Shown: one piece after another, positions 46,501-63,623 of the stretch
Layout of the letters: the number at the start of each line of letters is the position of its first letter
Position numbering within the stretch: the first letter of the stretch is position 1
Source of the DNA: Edaphochlamys debaryana
Lineage: Eukaryota; Chlorophyta; Chlorophyceae; Chlamydomonadales
NCBI GenBank assembly: GCA_016858145.1
Contig: JAEHOE010000074.1
Span: forward strand, 248,001-312,000
Reading direction: 5' to 3'
Length of the DNA: 64,000 nucleotides
Notes under the pieces: model-generated
Told to the model about the DNA's origin: nothing
Seen by the model: only the letters and a program-made list of their open reading frames with translations
Databases searched by the model: none
Program-made: the position numbers and the translations under genes

Positions 46501-49235
46501 CCTTCTGCACTGTCCCTGCGTTCACCCCACGTCCCCACCCCACCCTCCCACACCTACCCACCACCCCAGACCCTGGACCTGTGCGACCGCTCGGGCAAGG
46601 TACGGCCGGGGAGCGGGTGGGGGGGGGGGGGGTGCAGCGAGAGGGGTTTCGGGTCCACCCGCTGTGTGTGAGGCCCTGCCGCTCAGGGCCTGGGGACGAC
46701 TGCCGGGTCCGGCTGCGAGCTATCGGTTCCGGCGGCCAGCTACCGCCGTGCAGCACCAACACATTCAGCACGAACAGGGGTGTCTCCCTCCTTCAATGTT
46801 CCCGTTCCTCCCGCCCCCCCCCCCCCCGCAGTACTCCAACGGCTTCTGCCACTGGCCCCAGGTGGCCTGGCGCCGCCCGGACGGCGCATTCGTGCCGGCC
46901 AAGGTGTGTGTGGGCTTAAGCAATTCGGAGCCGCCAGTGTCTCTCCCCCTCCGACCAACCACGCCTGGCACGCCCCCCATTGTGCCGCCCACTCCCCTGT
47001 TGACCTCCCTCCCCTGCCCCCCTCCCCTTCCCCTCCCCCCCCAGGCCAACTTCACCTCCCTGGCCACCCCCAGCCAGGTGGGCTCCGGCAAGACCGCCCT
47101 GGTCACCCTGCTGCACGAGGGAGGCCACGCGGCGCACTTCGCAAACATCGACCAGCCATCGCCCTTCTTCTCGCAAGTAGGGCCCTGCCCCTTGGGAGGG
47201 AGGGGGGGAGCGACTTGGGACTTGCAGGGTGACACGCATGCAACCGCGGCGCAACCTGCGGCATCCACGACGTCCAGCCGCACCCGGCCAAGAGTCTGCG
47301 TGGCTGCGTCCCAACCCTCCGCCCTCCCACCACCACCACCACCACCCCTCCAGGAGCGCGCCCCCACCTCGGTGGCCTACGCCGAGACGCAGTCCATGTT
47401 CCTGGACGCACTGGCGCACGACGCGGCCTGGCTGGGAAGGTGGGGGTGGTGGGAAGAGGGGGGGGGAAGCGGTGCATGGCTCCAAACTCACACGCCTTTA
47501 CCCACAACCCGCCCCCGCCCTGACCCCACCCACCCCACCCCCCCAGGTACGCCTGCAGCCGCAGCGGCGAGGTCATGCCCTGGCACATCATTGAGGCGGG
47601 GCTCAAGGCCACGCAGCCGTACGACGTGTTCGCGCTGCGCGCCATGATCGCCGTGCCGTACTTCGAGAAGGTGGGGAGAAGGTACCAGCAGTATCCCTCC
47701 TGCCTGCGCTACACATAGGACCCCCTCCCTCCCAGCAGTATCCCCCGGGGCGCACCTCATCCCCTGATCGTTCCCGTTGATGCCTGTCCTCCACAAGACT
47801 CCCTCGCTCCCTCACTTGAACAGCACGTGCCTTCCTACCCGCCACCCACCCCCCAGGCCCTGTACGAGCTGCCCGAATCGGAGCTGACGGTGGAGCGGCT
47901 GCTGTCCCTGGCGGACGAGGTGGAGACGCGCGTGCAGGTGGGGGGGATGGGGGAGTGGCAGGCGGGGGGGAAGGAAAGGGGCTGAAGGAACAGTTTGTGC
48001 TACCTGTGACCACGCTCTTGACCTACGCCCCGCCGCGTGCCCCCCCATCCCCCAGGGCGGCCTGTCCCCCCGCCCGCTGCTCAGCGTGCCCCACCCCCTG
48101 TCCGATGAATCCAGCTGCTACTACCACGGATACGGTGAGGCCCCGCGCCGTGCCGTGCGCCACCGGGGCCCTCCTAGCGCTGCCCTATGCTCCCGACCTG
48201 TAGAGGCCCTCAGCAGCCCTGGCCCGGCACCCCCTGACGGCCGCGACGGGAGGAGGCCTTCCCCGGGACCCCGGCAACAGCAAGCAGTAAGAAGCCGTCC
48301 CTCGATCCCTTGACCCTCTGTCACCACCGCCCTCTTCTCCCCTCTTTCCCCCCCAACAGTGCTGGCCGAGATGGCCGTCAAGCAGACCCGCGCCCACTTC
48401 CTGTCCAAGTACGGCAAGATCGTGGACAACGACCACATCGGCAAGGAGCTGACCGAGGGCTACTGGTGAGCGGAGCCGCCGCCGCTGCTCCCCATGACCC
48501 GGGGAGGGCTTTGCAGCCCGTAACTCCCTAGGGCCCTGGGCACCCCACCCCACCCACCCTCCACACTGACTTGCCTGCCCTCCCAATCCTCCCTCAAGTT
48601 TCCTCCCCCCCCTCCCTCCCACCCTCCCCCCAGGCGCCCCGGCAACGGCGCCGCCTTCCTGGACCTGGTGGCGCAGGTGACGGGGAAGCCCCTGGCGGCA
48701 GACGACTGGGTGCACGACCTGCAGCGCCCGCTGGAGGCGGTGGTGAGCGGGGGGGGGGGGCGTACCGGGGGGAAGGGCAGGGCTTTGGTGGGGGGGGGAG
48801 AGTGCGTAGGTTGGCGAAAGGGGCGCATGGAGAGCAGAGGCGGAGCTCAGGTGGACCTCTCCAAGGCCTCACCCCTGGCCCCCGCCCCCGCCCCTCCCCC
48901 GCAGCTCAAGGAGGAGGAGGCCGACTACAAGGCCGCCATCGCCGCCGGCCCCGCCATCAAGCCGGGTGAGCAGGACCACCTCGCGCCGCCGTCAGCGTGC
49001 CCAGCGTGCTGCCGCTCACCCCTCGCCCGCTCCCGCCAAGGCCCCACCCACCCCAAACCCCTCACACCCCCTCCTCCCCTCCCCTCCCCCCCCAGGCCAG
49101 CCCTTCGACCTGGGCATGCGCGTGCGCCTGGTGCACGGGGACGAGCTGATCTCGGACTCGGCGGAGGGGGGGCTGGCGGCGGCCTGCGACAAGTTCAAGG
49201 CCTGGGTGGACTCGGCCTTCCCGAAGGGCGCCTGA
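43558..49235 (+). CDS. M3-family zinc metallo-oligopeptidase (oligoendopeptidase F-like), left copy
   Basis: Predicted zinc endopeptidase cleaving short peptides; no transit peptide is obvious, so probably cytosolic. There are 22 exons: 43558-43626, 43877-43927, 44182-44274, 44436-44534, 44714-44764, 44983-45111, 45240-45339, 45482-45555, 45759-45852, 46074-46117, 46258-46320, 46570-46599, 46832-46903, 47045-47176, 47354-47439, 47547-47670, 47857-47937, 48056-48134, 48360-48465, 48634-48742, 48905-48965, 49096-49235. They give 628 aa, in the M3 size range. The zinc motif HEGGHAAH lies in exon 14 (LVTLLHEGGHAAHFANI). The third ligand is probably the Glu of VAYAETQSMF in exon 15, about 23-25 residues on, as in M3. 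Intron 4 has a GC donor (AAG|GCGAGG). An alternative upstream ATG (MATSAKPRC...) is out of frame. An inverted twin lies at 50729-56295. Confidence 0.9.
43645..43703 (+). repeat. 18-bp tandem repeat in intron 1 of the left peptidase gene
   Basis: Three and a bit copies of TTTGGGGGCCTCTGCGG occur just after exon 1. The right arm has no comparable array, so the expansion or loss came after the duplication. Confidence 0.8.
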
Positions 49236-49606
49236 GCGGGAAGGAGGGAGGCGGGGGGAGCGGAGGGGCGGGAGGCGGGGGCGGAGCGGCGGTGGAGCCG
49301 GCCTGGGGCCGTGAGGACGCCGTTGGATTCCTGTGGGAACGAGGAGGGCTGAGGGCGGAGCGGAGAAGTTGCTGGGGGCCTGACAAGGAATGGTGCTGCA
49401 CGGGGGCCGAGGAGGGGGCCGGGCCCAGAGGCTCAGTTTTGAAAGCACCGGCGGGGCTACAGGCAGGAGTGACAGGTTGTGAGTTGCTGACGAACTGGCA
49501 TGCTGCTGAGCCTGGAGGCGAAGGTGCATGCACATGGCACGAGGGCCACGAGGTAGAAGCGAGTGAGGTGTTGTGGAGGAATTGAAGCGCTGAGGTGATC
49601 TTGGTG

Positions 49607-49611
49607 TGTAA
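49607..49611 (+). terminator. Candidate poly(A) signal TGTAA of the left peptidase gene
   Basis: TGTAA in TTGGTGTGTAAGCAGC, about 370 nt past the stop codon. The aligned site in the right arm reads TGTGA on its coding strand, so the signal is not shared. Confidence 0.5.
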
Positions 49612-49713
49612 GCAGCACTTGTGCAAGAGCATTCGGACACCGTTGCAGACCATCTGTGCCCTGTCCAACGTTAGCCCCAGCGCTTTCTTGCAAGGAGCTC
49701 TAGCCCTCAGCCC

Positions 49714-50245
49714 CAGCTGCACTGTCCACCGAGTCTCCTCGTTCATCGCACATTCTACCAACGGCTGCCGTACTACGCCTCTTCAGCCCGAGGAACGTGG
49801 TGGCACTGCCCCGCTGTGCTCGATTTGCCTTCCAAGCGGTCCAATCCTATTTCACGTACAGCGGTCCCCGGCTCCCCGCGCCTCTTTCCCTCGGTCCCTT
49901 GCGCCCCTCTACCCCTGACCACCCCTCCGTCCCAGACACGGACCGCTGCACACTGCACCGTCCCCTCTCCCGCCCCAACTCTGCCATTATCCTCTGCCCC
50001 ATACCACCTGACAGCTCCATCACGTGATCGCCAGGGCCGGGGCAGGCACTGGAGGGCAGCCAGAGGCGCGGCAGCAGGCCGCCAGTACACCAGCGCATCC
50101 GCCGCCGCCGCAAGGCCGGCCGGGGCCGGGGCCGGAAACAGTGCCTGGCCTCGGCCTCAGTGGGCGTCCAGAGGGGCACAGAGCTTTGGTGTTTCCAACG
50201 CTAGGGGCCAGGCGCCACGTCCACATATAGCAGCGTGCATACGTG
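49714..50245. other. Spacer of the inverted duplication
   Basis: About 530 bp of unique sequence between the arms, downstream of both convergent peptidase genes. Its right half (about 50100-50225) holds a GGCCGG-rich tract and an element also found outside the right arm near 56890-57065. No gene is supported. Confidence 0.6.
50106..50180. repeat. GGCCGG-rich repeat element, spacer copy
   Basis: GGCCGGCCGGGGCCGGGGCC is followed by a segment ending in CCTCAGTGGGCGTC. The same arrangement recurs at about 56891-56965, and an inverted partial copy (CGCCCACTGAGGC) at about 56741-56790. Confidence 0.6.
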
Positions 50246-53200
50246 GGCGGAGGGCTAGAGCTCCTTGCAGGTAAGCGCTGGGGCTAACGTTGGACAGGGC
50301 ACAGATGGCCTGCAACGGTGTCCGAAAGCTCTTGCACCAGTGCTGCTCACACACCAAGATCACCTCAGCACTTGGATCCCTCCGCAACACCTCACTCGCT
50401 TCTACCTCGTGCCATGTGCATGCACCTTCGCCTCCAGGCTCATCAGCATGCCTGTTCGCCAGCAACTCGCAACCTGTCCCGGCTGCCTGTTGCCCCGCTG
50501 GTGCTTTCAAAACTGAGCCTCTGGGCCCGGCCCCCTCCTCGGCCCCCTTACAGCAACCTTCCTTGTCAGCCCCCCAGCAACTTCTCCGCCCCGCCCTTGC
50601 CCCTCCGCGTTCCGGCTGGAATCCAACGGCGTCCTCACGGCCCGGCCCGGCCCGGCTCCAGGCCAGCTCCACCGCCGCTCCGCCCCCGCCTCCCGCCCCT
50701 CCGCTCCCCCCGCCTCCCTCCTTCCCGCTCAGGCGCCCTTCGGGAAGGCCGAGTCCACCCAGGCCTTGAACTTGTCGCAGGCCGCCGCCAGCCCCCCCTC
50801 CGCCGAGTCCGAGATCAGCTCGTCCCCGTGCACCAGGCGCACGCGCATGCCCAGGTCGAAGGGCTGGCCTGGGGGGGGAGGGGAGGGGAGGAGGGGGTGT
50901 GAGGGGTTTGGGGTGGGTGGGGCCTTGGCGGGAGCGGGCGAGGGGTGAGCGGCAGCACGCTGGGCACGCTGACGGCGGCGCGAGGTGGTCCTGCTCACCC
51001 GGCTTGATGGCGGGGCCGGCGGCGATGGCGGCCTTGTAGTCGGCCTCCTCCTCCTTGAGCTGCGGGGGAGGGGCGGGGGCGGGGGCCAGGGGTGAGGCCT
51101 TGGAGAGGTCCACCTGAGCTCCGCCTCTGCTCTCCATGCGCCCCTTTCGCCAACCTACGCACTCTCCCCCTCCCACCAAAGCCCTGCCCTTCCCCCCGGT
51201 ACGCCCCCCCCCCCGCTCACCACCGCCTCCAGCGGGCGCTGCAGGTCGTGCACCCAGTCGTCCGCCGCCAGGGGCTTCCCCGTCACCTGCGCCACCAGGT
51301 CCAGGAAGGCGGCGCCGTTGCCGGGGCGCCTGGGGGGGGAGGGGGGGGGGCGGAAGGGAGTTACGGGCTGCAAAGCCCTCCCCGGGTCATGGGGAGCAGC
51401 GGCGGCGGCTCCGCTCACCAGTAGCCCTCGGTCAGCTCCTTGCCGATGTGGTCGTTGTCCACGATCTTGCCGTACTTGGACAGGAAGTGGGCGCGGGTCT
51501 GCTTGACGGCCATCTCGGCCAGCACTGTTCGCGGGGGGGGGGGAGGCGGGCAGGGAGGAGAGGGCCGCGGCGACCGGAAACTTCCGGGATCGAGGCGATC
51601 TGGCGGCGAGGGCAGAAGGTGACGAAGGCAGAGGGAAGACCTTGTGGCGGCTACCCCGAGGCGCCAGGGCTATAAAGACTGGTGGAGAGTATTGGGCAGG
51701 GGAGAAGGGCCCGGGTGGGACACGCTGCGGGGCCTCACCGTATCCGTGGCAGTAGCAGCTGGATTCATCGGACAGGGGGTGGGGTACGCTCAGCATCGGG
51801 CGGGGGGACAGGCCGCCCTGGGGGATGGGTACGGGGGGCACGGGGCAGGATGCAGCGCAAGAACGCAGTCAGCGGAAGCACGAGGGGTCCCTGCATTGCT
51901 TCCCTTCCTCCCCGCCTGCCCCCCCCCCACCTGCACGCGCGTCTCCACCTCGTCCGCCAGGGACAGCAGCCGCTCCACCGTCAGCTCCGATTCGGGCAGC
52001 TCGTACAGGGCCTGGGGGGGGGGGTGGCGGGTAGGAAGGCACGTGCTGTTCAAGTGAGGGAGCGAGGGGGTCCTGTGGAGGACAGGCAGCAATGACTGCG
52101 ATCAGGGGATGGGGTGCATCCGGAGGGCTACTGGCTGGTGCCTTCTCCCCACCTTCTCGAAGTACGGCACGGCGATCATGGCGCGCAGCGCGAACACGTC
52201 GTACGGCTGCGTGGCCTTGAGCCCCGCCTCAATGATGTGCCAGGGCATGACCTCGCCGCTGCGACTGCAGGCGTACCTGGGGGGGGGGGTCAGGGCGGGG
52301 GGGGGGTGGGCAGGTAAAGGGGTGTGAGTTGGACGGGGCGCGGGAGCAGCGGCCGTGCGTGTGAATTGCACCGCTCCCCCCCCACCTTCCCAGCCAGGCC
52401 GCGTCGTGCGCCAGTGCGTCCAGGAACATGGACTGCGTCTCGGCGTAGGCCACCGAGGTGGGGGCGCGCTCCTGGAGGGGGTGTGTGTGGAGGTGGTGGG
52501 AGGGCGGAGGGTTGGGGTGTAGGTGGTCGGGGGTCGGGGTGTGGGTGTTGGCCGGGTGCGGCTGGGAGGTCTTGGGTACAGGACGCAGGTGAGCGAGCCG
52601 GTGAGGTGGCTATCCAGCGTGAGCGGTGTTGACGCCGGCCTGCGGCTCCTCACCTCCCCTCGAACCCCTCCCCATGCGCTCACTTGCGAGAAGAAGGGCG
52701 ATGGCTGGTCGATGTTTGCGAAGTGCGCCGCGTGGCCTCCCTCGTGCAGCAATGTGACCAGGGCGGTCTTGCCGGAGCCCACCTGGCTGGGGGTGGCCAG
52801 GGAGGTGAAGTTGGCCTGGGGGGGAGGGGAGGGGGAGGGGGGCAGGGGAGGGAGGTCAACAGGGGAGTGGGCGGCACAATGGGGGGCGTGCCAGGCGTGG
52901 TTGGTCGGAGGGGGAGAGACACTGGCGGCTCCGAATTGCTTAAGCCCACACACACCTTGGCCGGCACGAATGCGCCGTCCGGGCGGCGCCAGGCCACCTG
53001 GGGCCAGTGGCAGAAGCCGTTGGAGTACTGCGGGAGGGCGGGAGGAACGGGAACGATGAAGGAGGGAGACACCCCTGTTCGTGCTGAATGTGTTGGTGCT
53101 GCACGGCGGTAGCTGGCCGCCGGAACCGATAGCTCGCAGCCGGACCCGGCAGTCGTCCCCAGGCCCTGAGCGGCAGGGCCTCACACACAGCGGGTGGAGC

Positions 53201-56200
53201 AGGATCCTTCTCGCTGCACCCCCCCCCCCCACCCGCTCCCCGGCCGTACCTTGCCCGAGCGGTCGCACAGGTCCAGGGTCTGGGGTGGAGGGTAGGGGTG
53301 GGAGGGTGGGGTGGGGACGTGGGGTGAACGCAGGGACAGTGCAGAAGGCGCAGGGCTGTGGCGAGGCATCTCCCAGAGCCACGATCCCCAAGGCACCGCC
53401 ACGCTGCGTCCTATAGCGCCTGCCAATCAGCGCACGCCCCCACAGCCGCTTCGCGGGCTGGCCGCCGCGTGCGCAGTCTGTCCTGAAAGCCCCCCTTCAC
53501 CCCCTCCCCCATCCTCCCTCCCCCCTCCCCCCCACCATGGTGCTGCCCTTGTACTCGATGCCCAGGGCCGCGAAGGTGCGGGCCCACACGTCAACCGCCT
53601 GGGGGTGGGGGCGGGGTGGGTGGGCTGAACGCGATAGGCTGTGGGCTAGAAGGAGGACCCCCCCCCTTCCGCCGCCTCAGCCTTCGCCCCGCAACAAACC
53701 CTCCCGTCCCCCTCTCCTACCCCCGCCCCCAACCTGCTCGAAGGGGAAGTAGGGGTCCTGCGCCTTCTCGGTGTCACCTGGCGGGACAGGGTGGGGTAGG
53801 GTGGCGGGGTTGGGGTAGGGCAGTGGGCCACTTCCGGCAGCAGATTGGAGGGGAAAGGGAGAGAGGCAGCGGCAGCCAGCAGCTAGGGTAAGGGGGCTGC
53901 CGTCTCCTGTCGCCCACAAGCGCTGCCGCTACGCTTGCCGCCCCGTCGCGTCCAGTGGCCACCGCTCATGAGCGGCTCTCATCCCTATCCCCCCCCACCT
54001 GCCAGCGCCCAGCCCATGTTCCAGGGCTCCAGGGCCGATGCGCCCTTCTCGCGGGCCAGGCGCTCGCGGGCGGCCTCCATGATGGGCCGGGTCTGGGGGG
54101 GGAAGGGAGGGAAGGGGGAGAGATGGGGAGAGGTGAGAAGGCATGGTTGCGGGTGGGGTACGAATGGAGAGGAAGCGAGGTGCGTGAGGCTCGTGTTGGC
54201 TCTGGGGTGCTGCAGAGAGGGCGGGTTTCCCATGGCCCGGAGTTGAGGTGCGTGTGGGTAAACCTCCGCTCTCCGCACCCATTCGTAGGCCCCACCTGCG
54301 CCTCCAGTCCGTCCATGATCTCGAACAGCCGCCGCTTGCCGAAGCCCTCGGCCTGGGTCACCTTGTAGTCTGAGGGGCGCACCCGGGGAGGGGTGGGGCA
54401 GAACGGTGCAGCGGGCGTGAGCTCGACGCGCGGGTGTCCGTCCCTCCCCACACTGCGAGCAACTCGTGGAGCCCCCCCCTCCCCCCTCTCCTCCCCCTCC
54501 CGCCCCCTCACCGTAGAAGTCCTCGTACCCCAGCATGCGCGCCAGCCGGTTGCGCTCCTTGACGATGGCCACAAAGCCCTCGGCCACGAAGGGGCCGATG
54601 GAGCGGACGCCCTGGGGGGGGGGAGGCGTGGGAGAGGACGGGGGGCTCCATGCGCAAGGACGAGGCAGGCGCGTGAGGCGGCTGGACAGGGGCAGGGTGA
54701 ATACAGACAGTCCGCACCTGGGGCCCCCGCCCCCCCCACCTCGTAGCAGGCCTTGCGCGTGGCCTCGTCGTCCGCCACCCGCATGGTGTTGCGCAGCTGC
54801 ACGGAGGAGGCGGCCCGGTGCTCGCCCGAGGAGGGGTCGGTGTAGCCCAGCTTCATGGTGTTGCGGGACTGGGGGTAGGGGGAGGGGGGGGTAGGGGTGC
54901 GGGTAAGTGATCGGGTGGGTGTATGGTTGTGGGTCCTCTACACCTGGTCCACATCCTGCTGAGGGAGGGGCGTGTGAAGCCCGCAAACGGGACCTTGGGG
55001 CGCCCAGAGCTGGTGTGTGCTGAGGTTGGAACGGCAGGGCGGCCGGGTCCCCTAGGCCCCTCTCCCTTCCCCCCCCGGCCCCCACCTGCGCCAGGGCCGC
55101 CTCCAGCTGGTTGATCTTCTCCTTGATGGCGGCGGCCTGGGGGGCGGGAGGGTCATGTTTGAGCTGGTGTCCGAGCTGGCAACGCCTAGCCGGAACACAA
55201 GGCAGCAAGAGGGGTGTCCCGCCGTGTCCCTCACTTCCCTACGCTCAGCGCCCATAGCCCAGCGGCCTGCGCTTCCTTGATGTCCCGGTAACCCCTCCCT
55301 CCCCCCCCCCCCTCGCCTTGGGGTCCTCGGTGATGTAGCATGCGAAGGTGCGCTCCATGATGCGCAGGGCCTTGGCCTGGTCCTCGCTCAGGACCCCGGC
55401 GGCCTCGGCGTCGGCCTGGGGGGGGGGAGGGGATGGGGGGGGGCAGCGCGGCAGGGCGGCGGTTGGCATTGGGAATGCCCCCCCCCCCCCGCCATGACCT
55501 GCCAACGTACTGCCCGCATGCACCCCTTCCCTCAGCCAGTCTTGACCAGTGGACCTCCCCCCGCAAGGCCCCCCCTCCCCACCTGCGCCTTCCGCACCGC
55601 CGCCAGGTTGGCGGGGTCGGCCAGGAATGCGTCGTAGGCGGTCTTGGTGGAGGCCAGGGCGTCGGAGCTGGAGCCCTGGGCGGGGGAGGAGGGAGGCGGA
55701 GGGGGCGGAGGGGGCGAGGGAAGACGCTCGGTCGGGAGGCGCGGGCTGGCAGCGTCCACTGCTGGCCGCCTCCAGGACCACGCCCGCTCCAATCCTTGCC
55801 ATCCCTAACCACCCACCCCGCCCCATCACACGCCCGCCCCAATGCCCACCCCACGCCCACTCGGCTCCTGGTCGATCCTTTTGTGTCCCTTCCCTAGGCA
55901 TCCCCTCAGCCAGCCCACTCACCCACCCCCACCACAACCCACCCCCGCCCCACCGCCAGAGCCATCTTGGTGCTCCAGAAGTTCTCCTCATAGGCCACGT
56001 GCACCTGCGGCGGGGGCAGGGACGGCACGGGAGGTTACTCGGCTACTGCACTGGGCGGACCTTGCCTGTCCCTGCTGCTTGGGCTGCGCTGTCCACCCCC
56101 CCATCGCCCAGTGTGGAAGTGGAGTCTGTCCGCCTACCAGTCCTCACAGCTGACCTTGGCCCGATCACCTCGAACACCCTGCAGGCCCCCCGTGCAGAGG

Positions 56201-56715
56201 CCCCCCAACCCAGGCCCCCCCCCCACCTTCTCGTAGGCCGCGTTCAGGCGGTCGATCAGCTCCACCACCTCCGTGGCGGGAACAGCGGTGGCCATCCTGC
56301 AACGTTGAGCGGCAGGGCTCAGATCTGCAGCGCGGCTTGGCCGAGGTCGCCATGCTCGACACCAACGGATGCTAGGCTATCGTCTCGCCAGGGGGCACGC
56401 CATGCCCCTGTGGTGCATTGCGGCACTTGATCAACGATATACAGCGTCATGTGCCCTCACGCCTCACTTTGCGGTGGCAAGCGTCGCGAAACCACTCGCG
56501 GGCAGGGACCGCCTTGCCTGCAGCAGCAGCCGTTGCGAGTGCGCCAAGCGGTGAGCGCTAGCGGTGAGACGCATGATAAGTGTGTTTGCGAGTGGGCTGA
56601 ACGGCCGTGCGTCGCGCGAACGGTGATGAAGGGCTTCGATGTCTGCCGATGTGCGTCGCTAGCACGGTGCAACCAGGCTGTGGTGCGTTGACGAAAGTTG
56701 CGCGCACGGCTGCTT
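50246..56715 (-). repeat. Right arm of the ~6.5-kb inverted duplication
   Basis: Reverse-complement partner of 43140-49713. All 22 peptidase exons and the non-coding flanks on both sides are included. Intron lengths and interiors differ from the left arm, so the copies are not an exact mirror. Confidence 0.9.
50729..56295 (-). CDS. M3-family zinc metallo-oligopeptidase, right (inverted) copy
   Basis: Same predicted enzyme as 43558-49235, on the opposite strand and tail to tail with it. All 22 exons were found in order, from 56295-56227 (exon 1) and 56004-55954 (exon 2) to 50868-50729 (exon 22). Frames, splice dinucleotides (including the GC donor of intron 4), the HEGGHAAH zinc site and the YAETQ ligand region are preserved, so both copies look functional. 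Exon 18 has at least two replacements (Leu to Met in RPLLSV, Tyr to Cys in CYYHGY). Most other exons translate identically. The 3' flank has TGTGA where the left copy has TGTAA. Confidence 0.88.
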
Positions 56716-56740
56716 GCTCCTACGGCCCCTGGCCCTTCGC

Positions 56741-56965
56741 TACGCCCACTGAGGCGGAGGCCAGGCGCGGGGCCGGCCCGGTGCACTACGCCCTGAAGCT
56801 CACGTACGACGGTACGACACACCAGCACCTCACGCTGGACGGCGTCAAGTATGACTGGTGGGTACGACATGCGTAACGGCCCCCGTTCGGCCGGCCGGGG
56901 CCGGGGCCGGGGCCGGCCGGAACCAGTGACTCGCCGCGACCTCAGTGGGCGTCGAATAGGGGCTG
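56741..56965. repeat. Fold-back GGCCGG repeat element
   Basis: The two ends are related inverted repeats: CGCCCACTGAGGCGGAGGCCAGG at the left, and GACCTCAGTGGGCGTC preceded by a GGCCGGGGCCGGGG run at the right. Between them an open frame reads HYALKLTYDGTTHQHLTLDG and KYDWWVRHA before a stop at 56876. It could be a small non-autonomous mobile element or a local rearrangement scar. Confidence 0.45.
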
Positions 56966-57982
56966 GGGCGTAGGGGCAAGCAGGGAAGGCAGTCCAGGCA
57001 CAGGGTTGTCATCAGCAGCGACTACAGGGGCACAGCGCTTCAGTGCTGCAACGCGGGGGACCAGACGCCGCGTTCACGTGGAGCACAATGCATACCGGTA
57101 CGTGTGCAACTCAGCCGCGCCCTTTGCAGCTCCTGGCAGGTTGAGGGCAAGCCGGCAAGGGCCCCCTGCCCGCCACTCCCATGGAAGCTGGCGGCGGCCC
57201 CATCCCCCCTTCCACCTCCTGTGCTGCAGCGTGTACCGTCGGCGCTACTGGTGCGGCTGGCGGCTGGGACAAGGTGTGCGCCAGTGGGTAGGGCGCCCAC
57301 GGCGTCATCTGTACCAGGGGTGATTCGGGTGAAGGTTTGTCTGCGCCAGCTCCTCTTGCCCAGCCACCGCCAGCCACCGCCAGCCCCTGCCAGCCCTTAC
57401 CCGCCCGCCGCCAGAGGCACGAAGGGGCCGCCGCTCCCATGGGCGCTGACAGAGGAATCAGCAAGCTCTGCCACCAGCGGGCTGAGAGTGGTATGCTTGT
57501 CTCGATGGCGCCCACGGCCTGAGGCAGACGCCGCTGTGCAATCGCACTCAGCGAGTCCGGTTGCAGTCCGGTGGTCCGGCGCCGGACCCCATGGAGGCCA
57601 GTCGGTGGCCCCAGGCCACAAGATGCAAGCACAGGGGCAAACTCAAAAGAAAGACGGGTGACTGTTTGGTCGCCTTGGGGCACAGCATCGCGGGGCATGC
57701 CGCAAGTCTCGGGAAAGCACAGGGCACTAGCAATGCTGCGTGCCGACTCTTCAGTGTTGCTCCGTAGTTTGTTTACGGCGCCGTTGAGACACGACAGCGA
57801 GCGCAAGTGAATTCGTACGGCGCTCGTCCCAGTTTGCGCGGGAGGTCTCTTTCGCGAGACTCCAGCGCCCTGGGAGCTACCAGCACCTCTCACTGACCCC
57901 ACACCAAACTGCGCACACCATTGACCTTGTTACATTTAACGCGGACACAACCCGGTCACCTTGAAATTGAACTTTGGCAAAC
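56966..57982. promoter_or_regulatory. Region upstream of MCM5
   Basis: About 1 kb of 5' flank. It becomes A+T-richer just before the MCM5 start (57900-57975), as expected of a promoter/5' UTR. E2F-type TTTSGCGC sites, which drive MCM genes in plants and animals, were looked for by eye and none was certain; CAGTTTGCGCGGGAG near 57830 is a weak match. Confidence 0.4.

Positions 57983-63623
<5,641 letters not shown>

Larger units (their letters stand above)
43140..49713 (+). repeat. Left arm of a ~6.5-kb inverted duplication
   Basis: This arm reads the same as the reverse complement of about 50246-56715 from GCGCGCAACTT..GTCAACGCACC near 43145 to GAGCTCTAGCCCT near 49707. Exons match almost perfectly, and intron ends and flanks match well. 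Intron interiors differ by substitutions and small repeat-length changes. It contains one M3 peptidase gene plus about 420 bp of 5' and 470 bp of 3' flank. Confidence 0.9.

Noticed and set aside
50157..51179. 340-codon minus-strand frame across the right peptidase 3' end
   Set aside because: It runs through introns in the wrong frame; the mirrored left arm shows the same accidental openness.
56607..56876. 89-codon frame ending DGVKYDWWVRHA as a separate gene
   Set aside because: Half of it lies in the duplicated flank and half in the fold-back element; listed only as element content.
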